From Lachnospiraceae bacterium UBA7729 (GTDB lineage: Bacteria; Bacillota; Clostridia; Lachnospirales; Lachnospiraceae): 48,359 bases of DNA. Made by a program: the position numbers and the translations under genes. The notes below the pieces were generated by a model. The model ran no database searches, was not told the DNA's origin, and saw nothing but the letters and a program-made list of their open reading frames with translations. Location: contig DLFD01000048.1 in assembly GCA_002482005.1 (NCBI GenBank), forward strand, positions 1 through 48,359, in the 5' to 3' direction. The first letter of the stretch is position 1. The number at the start of each line of letters is the position of its first letter. Shown here piece after piece: positions 33,848 to 42,148 of this stretch.

Positions 33848-35392
33848 TCATTCCAGCGAATACTTCTCCACGTCCAGCATCGCCTTGCCTCTGCAGGAGA
33901 AGGAGATTCCGCCTGCCTCCTGTTCGGTATAGAGGGTGATGGTCATGACCTGGATCCCGTCATCGATGAAAGCTTCCGCACTGAAGCGGTCAACGATCAG
34001 GCGGATGGAGATTGCCTCATCTTCGCCCGGCACAAGCGCTCTTCTCTGATGGATGATAGCTCTTCTGGACCCGGAGAACTTGCGGTCGATACGGAGGATC
34101 CTTTCCTTCGGTCTCCAGATCAGCATCGAATAGTGTTCACCGGAACTTGCGAACTTGATCGTGAACCGGTCAAACAGCCTGCCTGCCTCTTCCGGACGGA
34201 TCTTCATCGTAATGTCTACGCAGCGTCCCTTCACCCCGTCAAGAGTGATCTCGGATTCACTGTCCTTCTCAGCAAGATTCAGGGCGAGACTGGAGGAAAG
34301 ATCTTCGTCCGGTCCTTCCACCTTCACATCCTTATATTCAATCCTGTCCCTTCTGAGGTTCTCCAGCTCACGGATCGGCTGCTGGTACAGCCTGCCATTC
34401 TTCACATGAAGTTCGCGCGGAAGCGACATCTGGCCGAACCACTTGAGGTCTTCACCTCTCATGGCTCCGGAAGTATCCCAGTTCTGCATCCATCCGATCA
34501 TGACTCTTCTTCCGTCCGGAGTAAGAACGGTCTGCGGAGCATAGAAGTCGATGCCATAGTCGATGGACTGGTTCTGCTCCTCGGCAAGCCGGCCGTTCTC
34601 ATCCAGATGGCCGATCAGGCAGAGGGTGCCGTTGCCGTTATGATACTCGAAGCCTTCCGGAAGCATATCCTGAGGACTCACAAGAAGAACGTCCTTGCCA
34701 TCCAGCTCGAAGAAATCCGGGCACTCCCACATCCTGCCATAGCGGCAGCGGTTGGTATCCAGCGTATGATCATATTCCCAGTGGAATCCATCCTTACTGG
34801 AAAAGACCAGGATCTGCCCGCTCTTGTCCTTTATCGGTCGGTTGCCGACGATCGCGGCGAAGGTTCCGTCCGGCTTTCTCAGGATCTTTGGATCGCGGAA
34901 ATCAAAGCTTCCGGCTCCTTCCGGCAGCTTATCCGCCGTAATGACCGGGTTGCCGCTGTACTTCTCATAGTCAAGGCCATCCCCGACGGCAAGGCACTGC
35001 TTCTGCACTTCCTTCAGGCTTCCGTCCGGCTGTGATTCCTTCGAAACTCCGGTATACATCAGAAGCTGTCTTCCATCATCAAGAGTGATGGCGCTTCCGG
35101 AGAAGCATCCGAACTGATCGTATGGCTCATCCGGTCCCATAGCGGCCGGAAGATACTGCCAGTGGATCAGGTCTTCCGATACCGCATGTCCCCAGTGCAT
35201 CGGTCCCCAGACGATGTCATAGGGATGATACTGATAGAACATGTGATACTTCCCTTTATAATACGAAAAGCCGTTCGGATCATTCATCCAGCCGACCCTG
35301 GTGGAAAGATGGAAAAGCGGGCGTTCCCTGTCCGTGATCGTCTTCTCCACGATCTCCTCGTACTTTCTGGCCTCGCGCAGTACTTCGCTCAT
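33848..35392 (-). CDS. GH32 beta-fructosidase (sucrose hydrolase type)
   Basis: A 514-residue cytoplasmic hydrolase that releases fructose from sucrose, sucrose phosphate or short fructans. The three catalytic residues are visible: nucleophile Asp38 in WMNDPNG, the transition-state aspartate Asp167 in FRDP, and acid/base Glu223 in WECPDFF. A C-terminal beta-sandwich begins near 350. No signal peptide is present, so the substrate must be imported first. It is the last gene of the importer operon, 346 bases after the binding-protein gene. GAGGAG lies before the ATG. The locus has no PTS gene, so free sucrose or oligofructose is more likely than sucrose-6-phosphate. Confidence 0.9.
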   Translation of the reverse strand: MSEVLREARKYEEIVEKTITDRERPLFHLSTRVGWMNDPNGFSYYKGKYHMFYQYHPYDIVWGPMHWGHAVSEDLIHWQYLPAAMGPDEPYDQFGCFSGSAITLDDGRQLLMYTGVSKESQPDGSLKEVQKQCLAVGDGLDYEKYSGNPVITADKLPEGAGSFDFRDPKILRKPDGTFAAIVGNRPIKDKSGQILVFSSKDGFHWEYDHTLDTNRCRYGRMWECPDFFELDGKDVLLVSPQDMLPEGFEYHNGNGTLCLIGHLDENGRLAEEQNQSIDYGIDFYAPQTVLTPDGRRVMIGWMQNWDTSGAMRGEDLKWFGQMSLPRELHVKNGRLYQQPIRELENLRRDRIEYKDVKVEGPDEDLSSSLALNLAEKDSESEITLDGVKGRCVDITMKIRPEEAGRLFDRFTIKFASSGEHYSMLIWRPKERILRIDRKFSGSRRAIIHQRRALVPGEDEAISIRLIVDRFSAEAFIDDGIQVMTITLYTEQEAGGISFSCRGKAMLDVEKYSLE

Positions 35393-35576
35393 GTCTTAAA
35401 TCTCCTCTGTTATGAAGCATACTGTCAGCGGCGGATCCGCCTTCTGCTGTCTTTGCTTCCCGTTTATACAGGGAAGTCCTGAAGTTGTCAATTCAAAACT
35501 TTGTCGTGCAGATTCCTGTGATCTTCCTCTTGTGATCCAGACATGCTGATCTTCAGGCAGTCTTTTCCAGATACGG

Positions 35577-35623
35577 AAAGGGCCATGGCTACCCTCTGGA
35601 ATGCCGGCAGTCCATGGTCCTTT
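35577..35623 (-). other. Stem-loop in the gap behind the binding-protein gene
   Basis: aaagggccatgg (35577-35588) and ccatggtccttt (35612-35623) pair at 11 of 12 positions around a 23-base loop. There is no T-run on the minus strand. In importer operons such structures often protect the binding-protein transcript and reduce read-through. The rest of the 346-base gap (35393-35738) holds no gene. Confidence 0.6.
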
Positions 35624-35738
35624 CTTCTGTCACGATCTCATAATGCTTTGGCGCAGATCGTCATCCGTATCTTCCGCCATAATATCCATGGCAGGTTTTT
35701 CAGGTTTTCCGGTTTTTGCCGGACAAATTGATGCGGGA

Positions 35739-37388
35739 TCACTCAGCCTCTGTCTCAGAAGTACCGGTAGTCTCGACATAGCGGTCATACGCGCTCTGGT
35801 AAGCTTCCTTCAGCTCCTCGACGCCGCAGTCCTCAAGGGTGGAGAGATAATCTGTCCAGGAGTCGTCATCGATCCCGCCATCACGCAGCCACAGGCCTTC
35901 CTGCTCGGATACTGCGTTCTCGAAGTCGGTCTTGTACTCATCGATGGTATCCAGCTCATCCTGGTTGTATACGACATCGACCGGATAAGTTGTGGTAGAG
36001 TCTACGTACGGCATCCAGTAATCATAGAGGTCGGTCAGTCTCTCGACTGCTCTGTCCTCCAGCTGGAAGGTTGTCTGATAGTAATCGGAAAGGATCAGCT
36101 TCGGACCAAAGACTTCATACTGTCCCTTCAGCTCGCCGGCAGATACTCCGTACTTTTCCCTGGACTCATCATCGGTGATGGACTGCCATACGCCCTTGTC
36201 GTTCTGGCTGGTAAAGTAGACATCCTTCGGGCCATACTGGAGCTGCATGACGTTCTCCGGAGCATACCACTGATCATAGAACTTCAGAAGGTTGACCGGG
36301 CTCTCGCACTCGGAAGTGATGGAAAGCTGCCCTGCATTCGTTCCGCCGCCGGTACGGACCGTTACATTGTGGGTTCCGTCCGGGCCGTCCAGAACCGGAA
36401 GGAAGACATAATCCTTCGCATAATCTCCCATCAGCTCATCGATGTACCACCATGTGGAGACACCGACTTCACCCTGAGAGCACTTAGCCATAAGCTGGGT
36501 GGTATCCTGGGAGAACATCTCCGGGTCCATCAGACCCTCTTCCATCCAGCCGTGGAAGTATTCCAGTGCCTTTCTGTAATTGTCGGAAGTGCAGACAAAG
36601 TCAACGGTTCCGTCATCGTTCAGAACAAGGTCATTGATGACATCGTTCGGCCAGTTGGTGAATCCGAATCCGGCATAGAAGATGTTCTGACCCCAGCACC
36701 ACTGATCAAAGCCTGTGGACATCGGGATGGTGGATCCTTCCGGATTGCCGTATTCCTTTGCAGACATATCGTTATCCTTGAATGCCTTCAGAACATCATG
36801 AAGTTCATCAAGGGTCTTCGGAACTTCCAGTCCGAGGTCATCCAGCCACTTCTTGTTGATCATGGAGAACTGCGGAATGGTGTAGATGGAATAGTCCTCA
36901 TCTTTGCCGATCGCAGCGGTTCCCATCCTCTCTGCTGACGGAAGGCCATAGATGCATCCGTCATCCATGGTGATCGCAGCCTTGATATCCGGATGGTCTT
37001 CCAGGATCTTGGTCAGGTTCGGCATATACTCTTCGGTGATGTAAGGAGTCAGATCGATAAATGTTCCGTCGGCGCCATAGTTTGTCAGGTCATAGTTGGT
37101 GAAGCCAACACCCTGGAATGCATCCGGAAGAGTCCCGCCTGCGATAGCGATGTTGACCTGCTCGGCAAGAGAATCACTCTGGGTGTTCCACTTGATCGTG
37201 ATCCCTGCATTGTCCTCCATCTCTTTCAGGACCGGATTGTCATCGTAACCCTTGCTCAGAGCTCCGATGCCGGACATGATCTCGAAGTCGGTCTGTGAAG
37301 TGTCAGTGTTGGCATCATCAGCCCATGCCATGCTTCCCATGGAAAGTGCTGTCGCGGCAGCAAGTGCCATTGCGATAAGTTTCTTCAT
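35739..37388 (-). CDS. Extracellular sugar-binding protein (CUT1, LplA-like)
   Basis: A 549-residue binding protein for an oligosaccharide importer. The signal peptide MKKLIAMALAAATALSMG ends in AWA-DD, and no lipobox cysteine is present, unlike most Gram-positive binding proteins, which are lipid-anchored. Two lobes are seen with GGTLPDAFQGVGFTNYDL, GCIYGLPSAERMG and MINKKWLDDLGLEVPKTLDE; aromatic residues are frequent as in sugar-binding clefts. The length is typical of the LplA/YtcQ group. It lies between the permease genes and the GH32 gene, so sucrose or a fructo-oligosaccharide is the likely ligand. AAAGGAG precedes the ATG. The C-terminus is acidic (SETEAE). Confidence 0.86.
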   Translation of the reverse strand: MKKLIAMALAAATALSMGSMAWADDANTDTSQTDFEIMSGIGALSKGYDDNPVLKEMEDNAGITIKWNTQSDSLAEQVNIAIAGGTLPDAFQGVGFTNYDLTNYGADGTFIDLTPYITEEYMPNLTKILEDHPDIKAAITMDDGCIYGLPSAERMGTAAIGKDEDYSIYTIPQFSMINKKWLDDLGLEVPKTLDELHDVLKAFKDNDMSAKEYGNPEGSTIPMSTGFDQWCWGQNIFYAGFGFTNWPNDVINDLVLNDDGTVDFVCTSDNYRKALEYFHGWMEEGLMDPEMFSQDTTQLMAKCSQGEVGVSTWWYIDELMGDYAKDYVFLPVLDGPDGTHNVTVRTGGGTNAGQLSITSECESPVNLLKFYDQWYAPENVMQLQYGPKDVYFTSQNDKGVWQSITDDESREKYGVSAGELKGQYEVFGPKLILSDYYQTTFQLEDRAVERLTDLYDYWMPYVDSTTTYPVDVVYNQDELDTIDEYKTDFENAVSEQEGLWLRDGGIDDDSWTDYLSTLEDCGVEELKEAYQSAYDRYVETTGTSETEAE

Positions 37389-37420
37389 ATGTATGTACTC
37401 CTTTCTGAGTCCACTTGTGC

Positions 37421-37443
37421 CCGCCGGAGATGGTCTCCGGCGG
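37421..37443 (-). other. Stem-loop just before the binding-protein gene
   Basis: ccgccggaga (37421-37430) and tctccggcgg (37434-37443) form a perfect 10-bp stem with loop tgg. It lies between the second permease gene and the binding-protein gene, without a T-run, and with the 35577 hairpin it brackets the binding-protein cistron. Confidence 0.6.
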
Positions 37444-37457
37444 CTATCTTATTCTGA

Positions 37458-38363
37458 TCAGCCCTTGACAGCTCCTGCCATCATGCCTTTCTCAAAATAT
37501 TTCTGGATAAACGGATAGATGATCAGCATCGGTGCAGCCGCAACGATGATGGAACTGAACTTGATCAGCTCGGTCAGCTTGTTCAGCTCTGCGTAGCCGC
37601 CCGAGATCGTGCTCGCCTGGGTTGCGGAAGCGCTGCTCTTGATCAGGACATTGCGGAGGACCAGCGGAAGCGGTGCCTTCTCCTGCCCCGGCAGATAGAT
37701 CAGCGCTGTGAACCAGTCATTCCAGTAAGCAACCATGCTGAAGACCACCATGACCGCAAGCATGGAATAGGAAAGCGGGAAGACCACCTTGATAAAGGTC
37801 GTCCACTTGGAAGCGCCGTCGATCTCCGCCGCCTCGATCATCTCCTTCGGAATACTGTTCTCGAAGAAGTTGCGGACGATGATCATGTTTCCGACTGCAA
37901 CGCCGCCCGGAAGGACCAGGGCCCAGATGGTATTGATCAGGCCTGTGTTCTTGACGATCAGGTAAGTCGGGACAAGTCCGCCGCCGAAGTACATCGTGAT
38001 CAGGAAGAAGATCCCGAGTGCTTTTCTGCCCGGAAGATCCTTCACACTCAGCGGATAAGCGGTGAGATAGACCATCGCAACCGAGAAGATGGTTCCGACG
38101 ACTGTGTATTTGATACTGTTCAGGTAACCTGTTACGATGCTCGAGTCTGCAAAGACTGCCTTGTAGCCATCGAGTGTAAGGCCGCTCGGAAGAAGGAAGG
38201 TCTTGCCGGCGTAGACATCATACGGGTTGGATATGGATGCAATCAGTACGTAGTAAAGCGGATAAGCGACAAGCAGCATCGCGATGACGCTGATGACGAT
38301 CAGGACGATGTCACTGGACCGCTCCGACATACCGGTCGGCGTTCCGTTCTTTGTTTTCGCCAT
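37458..38363 (-). CDS. Sugar ABC transporter permease, LplC/MalG-like
   Basis: A 301-residue membrane protein with six predicted segments. The EAA loop that contacts the ATPase reads MIEAAEIDGASKWTTFIKVV, followed by FPLSYSMLAVM. The C-terminal IIYPFIQKYFEKGMMAGAVK is typical of this permease group. AGGAGGAG lies before the ATG. It begins 11 bases after the other permease gene. No ATP-binding gene is in the operon, so the importer must borrow a shared MsmK-type ATPase. Confidence 0.9.
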   Translation of the reverse strand: MAKTKNGTPTGMSERSSDIVLIVISVIAMLLVAYPLYYVLIASISNPYDVYAGKTFLLPSGLTLDGYKAVFADSSIVTGYLNSIKYTVVGTIFSVAMVYLTAYPLSVKDLPGRKALGIFFLITMYFGGGLVPTYLIVKNTGLINTIWALVLPGGVAVGNMIIVRNFFENSIPKEMIEAAEIDGASKWTTFIKVVFPLSYSMLAVMVVFSMVAYWNDWFTALIYLPGQEKAPLPLVLRNVLIKSSASATQASTISGGYAELNKLTELIKFSSIIVAAAPMLIIYPFIQKYFEKGMMAGAVKG

Positions 38364-38374
38364 GATTCTCCTCC

Positions 38375-39319
38375 TCAGACAAGACTCGTGTCAGAATCAA
38401 GCTTCTTGGCGATCGAGTTGACGATGATCAGAAGGATGATATTGACGATCGTGTTAAACAGGCCCACGGCTGTCGAGTAACTGTACTTGGCATGCTCGAT
38501 ACCTTGCTGGTAGACATACACCGCGATGACATCCGATGTTGCCTTGTTCAGGTCGGTCTGCAGGAGCCAGACCTTCTCGAATCCGACATTCATCAGTCCG
38601 CCTGCCGCCATGATCAGCATCAGGACGATCGTCGACATCAGTTCCGGAAGATCGATGTGGAGGATCCTCTGGAAGAGGGACGCTCCGTCAACTTTCGCCG
38701 CCTCGTACAGGGAGGTATCGATATTGGACAAGGTTGCCATGTACACGATCATTCCCCATCCTGCATCCTGCCAGATACCGGATATGACGTAGATGCTGCG
38801 GAATGCACCTGCCTGGGACAGGAAATCTGTCGATGTATGGAAGATCAGGTTGATCAGTCCGCCTGATGGGCTCAGGAAGATACGGATCATACCACAGATA
38901 ACCATCGTGGATATGAAGTGCGGCGCATACAGTACCGTCGACACCGTCTTCTTCAGCCTCTTGAACCTCATCTGGTTCAGCATCAGCGCGAGGATGATCG
39001 GAACCGGAAATCCCCACAGAAGGCTGTACAAACTGATAAGAAGCGTGTTACGGATCATTCTGCCGCAGGTAGGAGCCCGGAAGAACTTCGCAAACCACTT
39101 CATTCCGACCCAATTGGATCCCCACATTCCACGGCTGGCTTTGTAATCTCTGAATGCGATCTGGATCCCGTACATAGGAATGTACTTATAGATGATGGTC
39201 AGGACCACCGGGACCAGAAGCATTGCGTACAGCTGCCAGTTGGAAAGGATGCGGGCCTTGAGCGGTTTCTGGTGATGGACCAGGGCTGCCTGCGCAGGAG
39301 CCACTGCTTTACTGCTCAT
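38375..39319 (-). CDS. Sugar ABC transporter permease, LplB/MalF-like
   Basis: A 314-residue membrane protein, first gene of the importer operon. It has six predicted segments, the LplB-like YKYIPMYGIQIAFRDYKA near the N-terminus, and the EAA loop YEAAKVDGASLFQRILHI. AGGAGAGAG precedes the ATG at 39319. A long leader with a tandem repeat and operators lies upstream, divergent from a LacI regulator. Confidence 0.9.
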   Translation of the reverse strand: MSSKAVAPAQAALVHHQKPLKARILSNWQLYAMLLVPVVLTIIYKYIPMYGIQIAFRDYKASRGMWGSNWVGMKWFAKFFRAPTCGRMIRNTLLISLYSLLWGFPVPIILALMLNQMRFKRLKKTVSTVLYAPHFISTMVICGMIRIFLSPSGGLINLIFHTSTDFLSQAGAFRSIYVISGIWQDAGWGMIVYMATLSNIDTSLYEAAKVDGASLFQRILHIDLPELMSTIVLMLIMAAGGLMNVGFEKVWLLQTDLNKATSDVIAVYVYQQGIEHAKYSYSTAVGLFNTIVNIILLIIVNSIAKKLDSDTSLV

Positions 39320-39341
39320 ACTACTCTCTCCTAACTTTTTC

Positions 39342-39401
39342 TTGCTGCGCCTATTAGTTACATGAAGCTTTTTTTGTTGCTGCGCCTACTGGTTACATGA
39401 A
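39342..39401. repeat. Imperfect 25-base direct repeat in the permease leader
   Basis: Two copies of ttgctgcgcctaytrgttac-atgaa (39342-39366 and 39377-39401) match at 23 of 25 bases with a 35-base period. They lie in the untranslated leader of the importer operon. The unit ends just before the ribosome site of the permease gene. Confidence 0.75.
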
Positions 39402-39500
39402 ACCGGACTGTCCGGAAAGATCAGACTCCGCGTGATCGGTGCGTGCTGTCTTCCGTGAAGCAGTTCAATGAAAATTGATGGGTTACCGGCATGCATTACG

Positions 39501-39512
39501 TGAAACGTTTCA
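39501..39512. promoter_or_regulatory. LacI-family operator, perfect palindrome
   Basis: TGAAACGTTTCA, a 12-base perfect palindrome centred on CG, as bound by LacI-family regulators. A possible minus-strand promoter (TTGTTA, 17 bases, TGATAG) lies just upstream of it, so it would sit downstream of the importer start point. Confidence 0.75.
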
Positions 39513-39651
39513 TAAAAGCGCGCCTTCCTGTACGTACTGTCTATCACCGTGAAAAGCTCGTGTTAACAAATTCTTTTAAAATAATCGGTATTTTGTGAAT
39601 TTATTACAACTATTTTATTCATTTATTGTGCATTTTGTCTGCATGAAACAC

Positions 39652-39665
39652 GTGAAACGATTCAC
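39652..39665. promoter_or_regulatory. LacI-family operator, second copy
   Basis: GTGAAACGATTCAC, a near-perfect palindrome of the same type, 31 bases upstream of the regulator's -35 box. Confidence 0.7.
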
Positions 39666-39672
39666 ATATATT

Positions 39673-39689
39673 CATGAAATATTTTCATG
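39673..39689. promoter_or_regulatory. Perfect inverted repeat near the lacI-type promoter
   Basis: CATGAAA-tat-TTTCATG, seven-base perfect arms just upstream of the -35 box at 39696. It lacks the central CG of the two operators, so its role is less clear. Confidence 0.45.
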
Positions 39690-39695
39690 AAATAG

Positions 39696-39724
39696 TTTAC
39701 AAGTTTCATTTCATGGGCTATAAT
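39696..39724 (+). promoter_or_regulatory. Promoter of the lacI-type gene
   Basis: TTTACA (39696-39701) and a perfect TATAAT (39719-39724) with 17 bases between. The start would lie near 39731, about 40 bases before the ATG at 39772. Confidence 0.8.
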
Positions 39725-39771
39725 ACAGTAAACAACATTTCAGAATTGTAAGGATTGGAGAACCGGCAGTC

Positions 39772-40776
39772 ATGGGCTTAAACAAAAAACCTTCCGTTCC
39801 CACTATGAAAGATGTCGCACAGCTCGCAGGGGTTTCCCTCGGTACCGTATCGAACGTAGTACGGGGGCTTCCCGTCGGGGAAGAATACCGGGAGAAGGTC
39901 GAGAATGCGATCCGTACTCTCAACTATAAAGTAAACAGCTATGCGCAAGGCCTGAAGGCGGACCGGACCAATACGGTCGCCGTTCTGGTCCCAAACCTGG
40001 TCAGTCCGTTTTTTGCCTATCTGGTGAATGATATCAGCCGCGCTCTTACCAAAAGATCCTACCGGATGATACTCTACTGCACCAGCTATAATCCGAAACT
40101 GGAACAGGAATATGTCAATCTTGCCAGGCAGAACAAAGTAGATGGCATCATCGGACTCACCTACAATCCAAAGCTGATCCTTGGCGAAGGGCTCCGCTTT
40201 GTCTCCATCGACCGCTGCATCAGCCCTTCTATCTCCTGTGTCGCATCCGACAACTTTCAGGGCGGCAGACTTGCGGCAGAGAAACTGGCTGAGCTTGGCT
40301 GCAGACATGTTGCCTTCTTCCGGATCGGATCTGTACTCGATAATGAGCCGAATAAAAGGAAAGCCGGTTTCGAGGACGGCTGCCGGGCCTTCGGTCTTTC
40401 CTACGATATGAAGATCCTTGAGGACGGCGATGACCAGATGGAGTGGTATCACTTTCTGGAAGACCATCTGCATGACGGGAAGCTCGACTTCGACGGTATC
40501 TTCTGCGTCAACGATGTCACTGCCCACATCAACATCGGTTTCCTGAACCGTCTTGGGGTGAAGGTTCCGGATGATGTCCAGGTCATCGGATACGATGGGA
40601 CCCGCAGGTTTGGGGACCTCGAATACGAATGCTCCACGATCGTTCAGCCCACAAAGGAGATGGCCGAGATGAGTGTCCAGCTGCTTCTTCAGGACGATTC
40701 CGCTATTCGTCCTCCGCTGGTCTGCCTCCCCGTCACTTATGCTGCAGGCGGGACAACGAAAGAACCAATCGAATAA
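39772..40776 (+). CDS. LacI-family regulator of the sugar importer operon
   Basis: A 334-residue repressor. The helix-turn-helix reads TMKDVAQLAGVSLGTVSNVV (about residues 11-30), then the hinge YKVNSYAQGLKADRT, and an effector domain with VAVLVPNLVSPFFAYLVNDI, GGRLAAEKLAELGCRHVAFF and IFCVNDVTAH. It is divergent from the importer and GH32 operon, with two TGAAACG-type operators between, so it most likely controls that operon and itself in response to the imported sugar. AAGGATTGGAG precedes the ATG. Confidence 0.9.
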   Translation: MGLNKKPSVPTMKDVAQLAGVSLGTVSNVVRGLPVGEEYREKVENAIRTLNYKVNSYAQGLKADRTNTVAVLVPNLVSPFFAYLVNDISRALTKRSYRMILYCTSYNPKLEQEYVNLARQNKVDGIIGLTYNPKLILGEGLRFVSIDRCISPSISCVASDNFQGGRLAAEKLAELGCRHVAFFRIGSVLDNEPNKRKAGFEDGCRAFGLSYDMKILEDGDDQMEWYHFLEDHLHDGKLDFDGIFCVNDVTAHINIGFLNRLGVKVPDDVQVIGYDGTRRFGDLEYECSTIVQPTKEMAEMSVQLLLQDDSAIRPPLVCLPVTYAAGGTTKEPIE

Positions 40777-40816
40777 ACTTTCAGATGAACTGTCATAAAG
40801 ATTCGGAGATCAGCAT

Positions 40817-41440
40817 ATGAATACACGTCGCACATGGACGGGCTGGGGCAACTGGTGGTTCTATAACAAGGGATACGCCATCACAGCGATCCTGGTCCTG
40901 ATTGCTCTGATCCGTTTCATCTATGGAAAAGTGACAGAAGTGAAGCCAGATCTTTCCGTTGCCATCGTCACCAATAACGTGATCCCGGAGGAAGCCGCCG
41001 CCCAGCTGGAGGCTGCGCTCGAGTCAGTATGCGAAGATTATAACCATGACGGCAAAGTCTATGTGAAGATCGCCGGTTACGGAGATCCCGATGCGGATGC
41101 CCTCGGAGCAGAAAGCGCAGCCTATAAACAGGCTTCCGAGACAGAGCTGATAGCTGATATCTCCTCCTGTGACAGTTACCTGTTCGTGACAGATGATCCA
41201 GTCTATCTTCAGCGGGAATATCAGATCCTGGCGAATCCGGATGGAAGCTGTCCGGAAGATACCGATTATTCTGCATCCGGCAAGACCATTCCTCTCACAT
41301 CCCTTTTCAGCGAAAGAGACGGCATAACGAATGAATTTCTGAAGACATGCAGTATCGGAAGGAGATGCTTCTATGACGAAAAGACCTGCAAGTATATCGA
41401 TGACCTACAGGCGCTGTGGAACAGCCTGGCAGCAAGGTGA
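40817..41440 (+). CDS. Membrane-anchored protein of unknown function
   Basis: A 207-residue protein with a tryptophan-rich N-terminus (TWTGWGNWWFYNKG) and one transmembrane segment (YAITAILVLIALIRFIYG, about 20-37). The remainder, with LSVAIVTNNVIPEEAA and SSCDSYLFVTDDPVYLQREY, would lie outside the cell. GGAG precedes the ATG by eight bases. Its end overlaps the next gene by 68 bases, so the two are translated from one message. I do not recognise the family. Confidence 0.72.
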   Translation: MNTRRTWTGWGNWWFYNKGYAITAILVLIALIRFIYGKVTEVKPDLSVAIVTNNVIPEEAAAQLEAALESVCEDYNHDGKVYVKIAGYGDPDADALGAESAAYKQASETELIADISSCDSYLFVTDDPVYLQREYQILANPDGSCPEDTDYSASGKTIPLTSLFSERDGITNEFLKTCSIGRRCFYDEKTCKYIDDLQALWNSLAAR

Positions 41441-42077
41441 AGGCATAAGCAGCCAGAAGACAAAACAGCTTCGGAGCGTGAAACATTTTCTTCTGACTTT
41501 TCTTCTGACTTTTCTTCTGGCAGCATCCGTCCTTTCCCTGTGCGGGTGTTCGGGCCCGGATGGATCCACCCTCTCCACGGAAGCGGACGGCAGCATCAAA
41601 GCCGGGGACTATCTGACCATCTCCCCTGCTCCGGCTCCGCTTACCCTGCTCGACAGCAAGGATACCCTGACAGCCGACGGACTTTACTATGCTTCCTGGA
41701 CGGTCGGCGACAGCACAAGATACGAGAATGAAGACGGGCAGACGGTCGATCTCTATGAAGCGCAGGCAACCATGGTTGCATCCGAGCGGGACGATCCTGC
41801 CGCCGCATGGAAAGATATCGAAAGCTGGAGAAGCGCTTCCGAAGACAATTATGATATCTCCGATTCGCAGACAGAAAAGATCGGCGGGCAGGAGTATGAA
41901 GTCATCAAGTATAGGATGAAGAATCCGAAGTCGCCCTGGAAAGCCGGCGTATCCGCTTTCACAGCTGTTGGGAAGACCGCCGTCTGCACCGAGCTGACCT
42001 ATCAGGACGGTTTTACGGAGGATCCGGAAGAGCTGCTGAGAAAGCTGCTGGAATGCTTTCACTATTCTGAAAGCTGA
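41373..42077 (+). CDS. Lipoprotein of unknown function
   Basis: A 234-residue protein. The ATG at 41373 has a very good site (AAGGAG, eight bases) but gives a 35-residue hydrophilic leader before the signal core FLLTFLLTFLLAASVLSLCGC, whose lipobox is L56-C57-G58-C59. A GTG at 41478 would give a normal signal peptide but has a poor site. The mature part has LYEAQATMVASERDDPAAA and GGQEYEVIKYRMKNPKSPW and ends with a helix. The FLLT repeat is encoded by a 12-base tandem repeat. Family not recognised. Confidence 0.72.
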   Translation: MTKRPASISMTYRRCGTAWQQGEGISSQKTKQLRSVKHFLLTFLLTFLLAASVLSLCGCSGPDGSTLSTEADGSIKAGDYLTISPAPAPLTLLDSKDTLTADGLYYASWTVGDSTRYENEDGQTVDLYEAQATMVASERDDPAAAWKDIESWRSASEDNYDISDSQTEKIGGQEYEVIKYRMKNPKSPWKAGVSAFTAVGKTAVCTELTYQDGFTEDPEELLRKLLECFHYSES

Positions 42078-42148
42078 ACATAAAAGGACCAGCGGCCTGC
42101 TTGCGAGCAGACCGCAGACGGGCTGCTCGCATAAGGAGGATATCTTCT

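Noticed and set aside
33767..36938. Two long plus-strand open frames opposite the GH32 and binding-protein genes
   Set aside because: Both are shadows of well-supported minus-strand genes.
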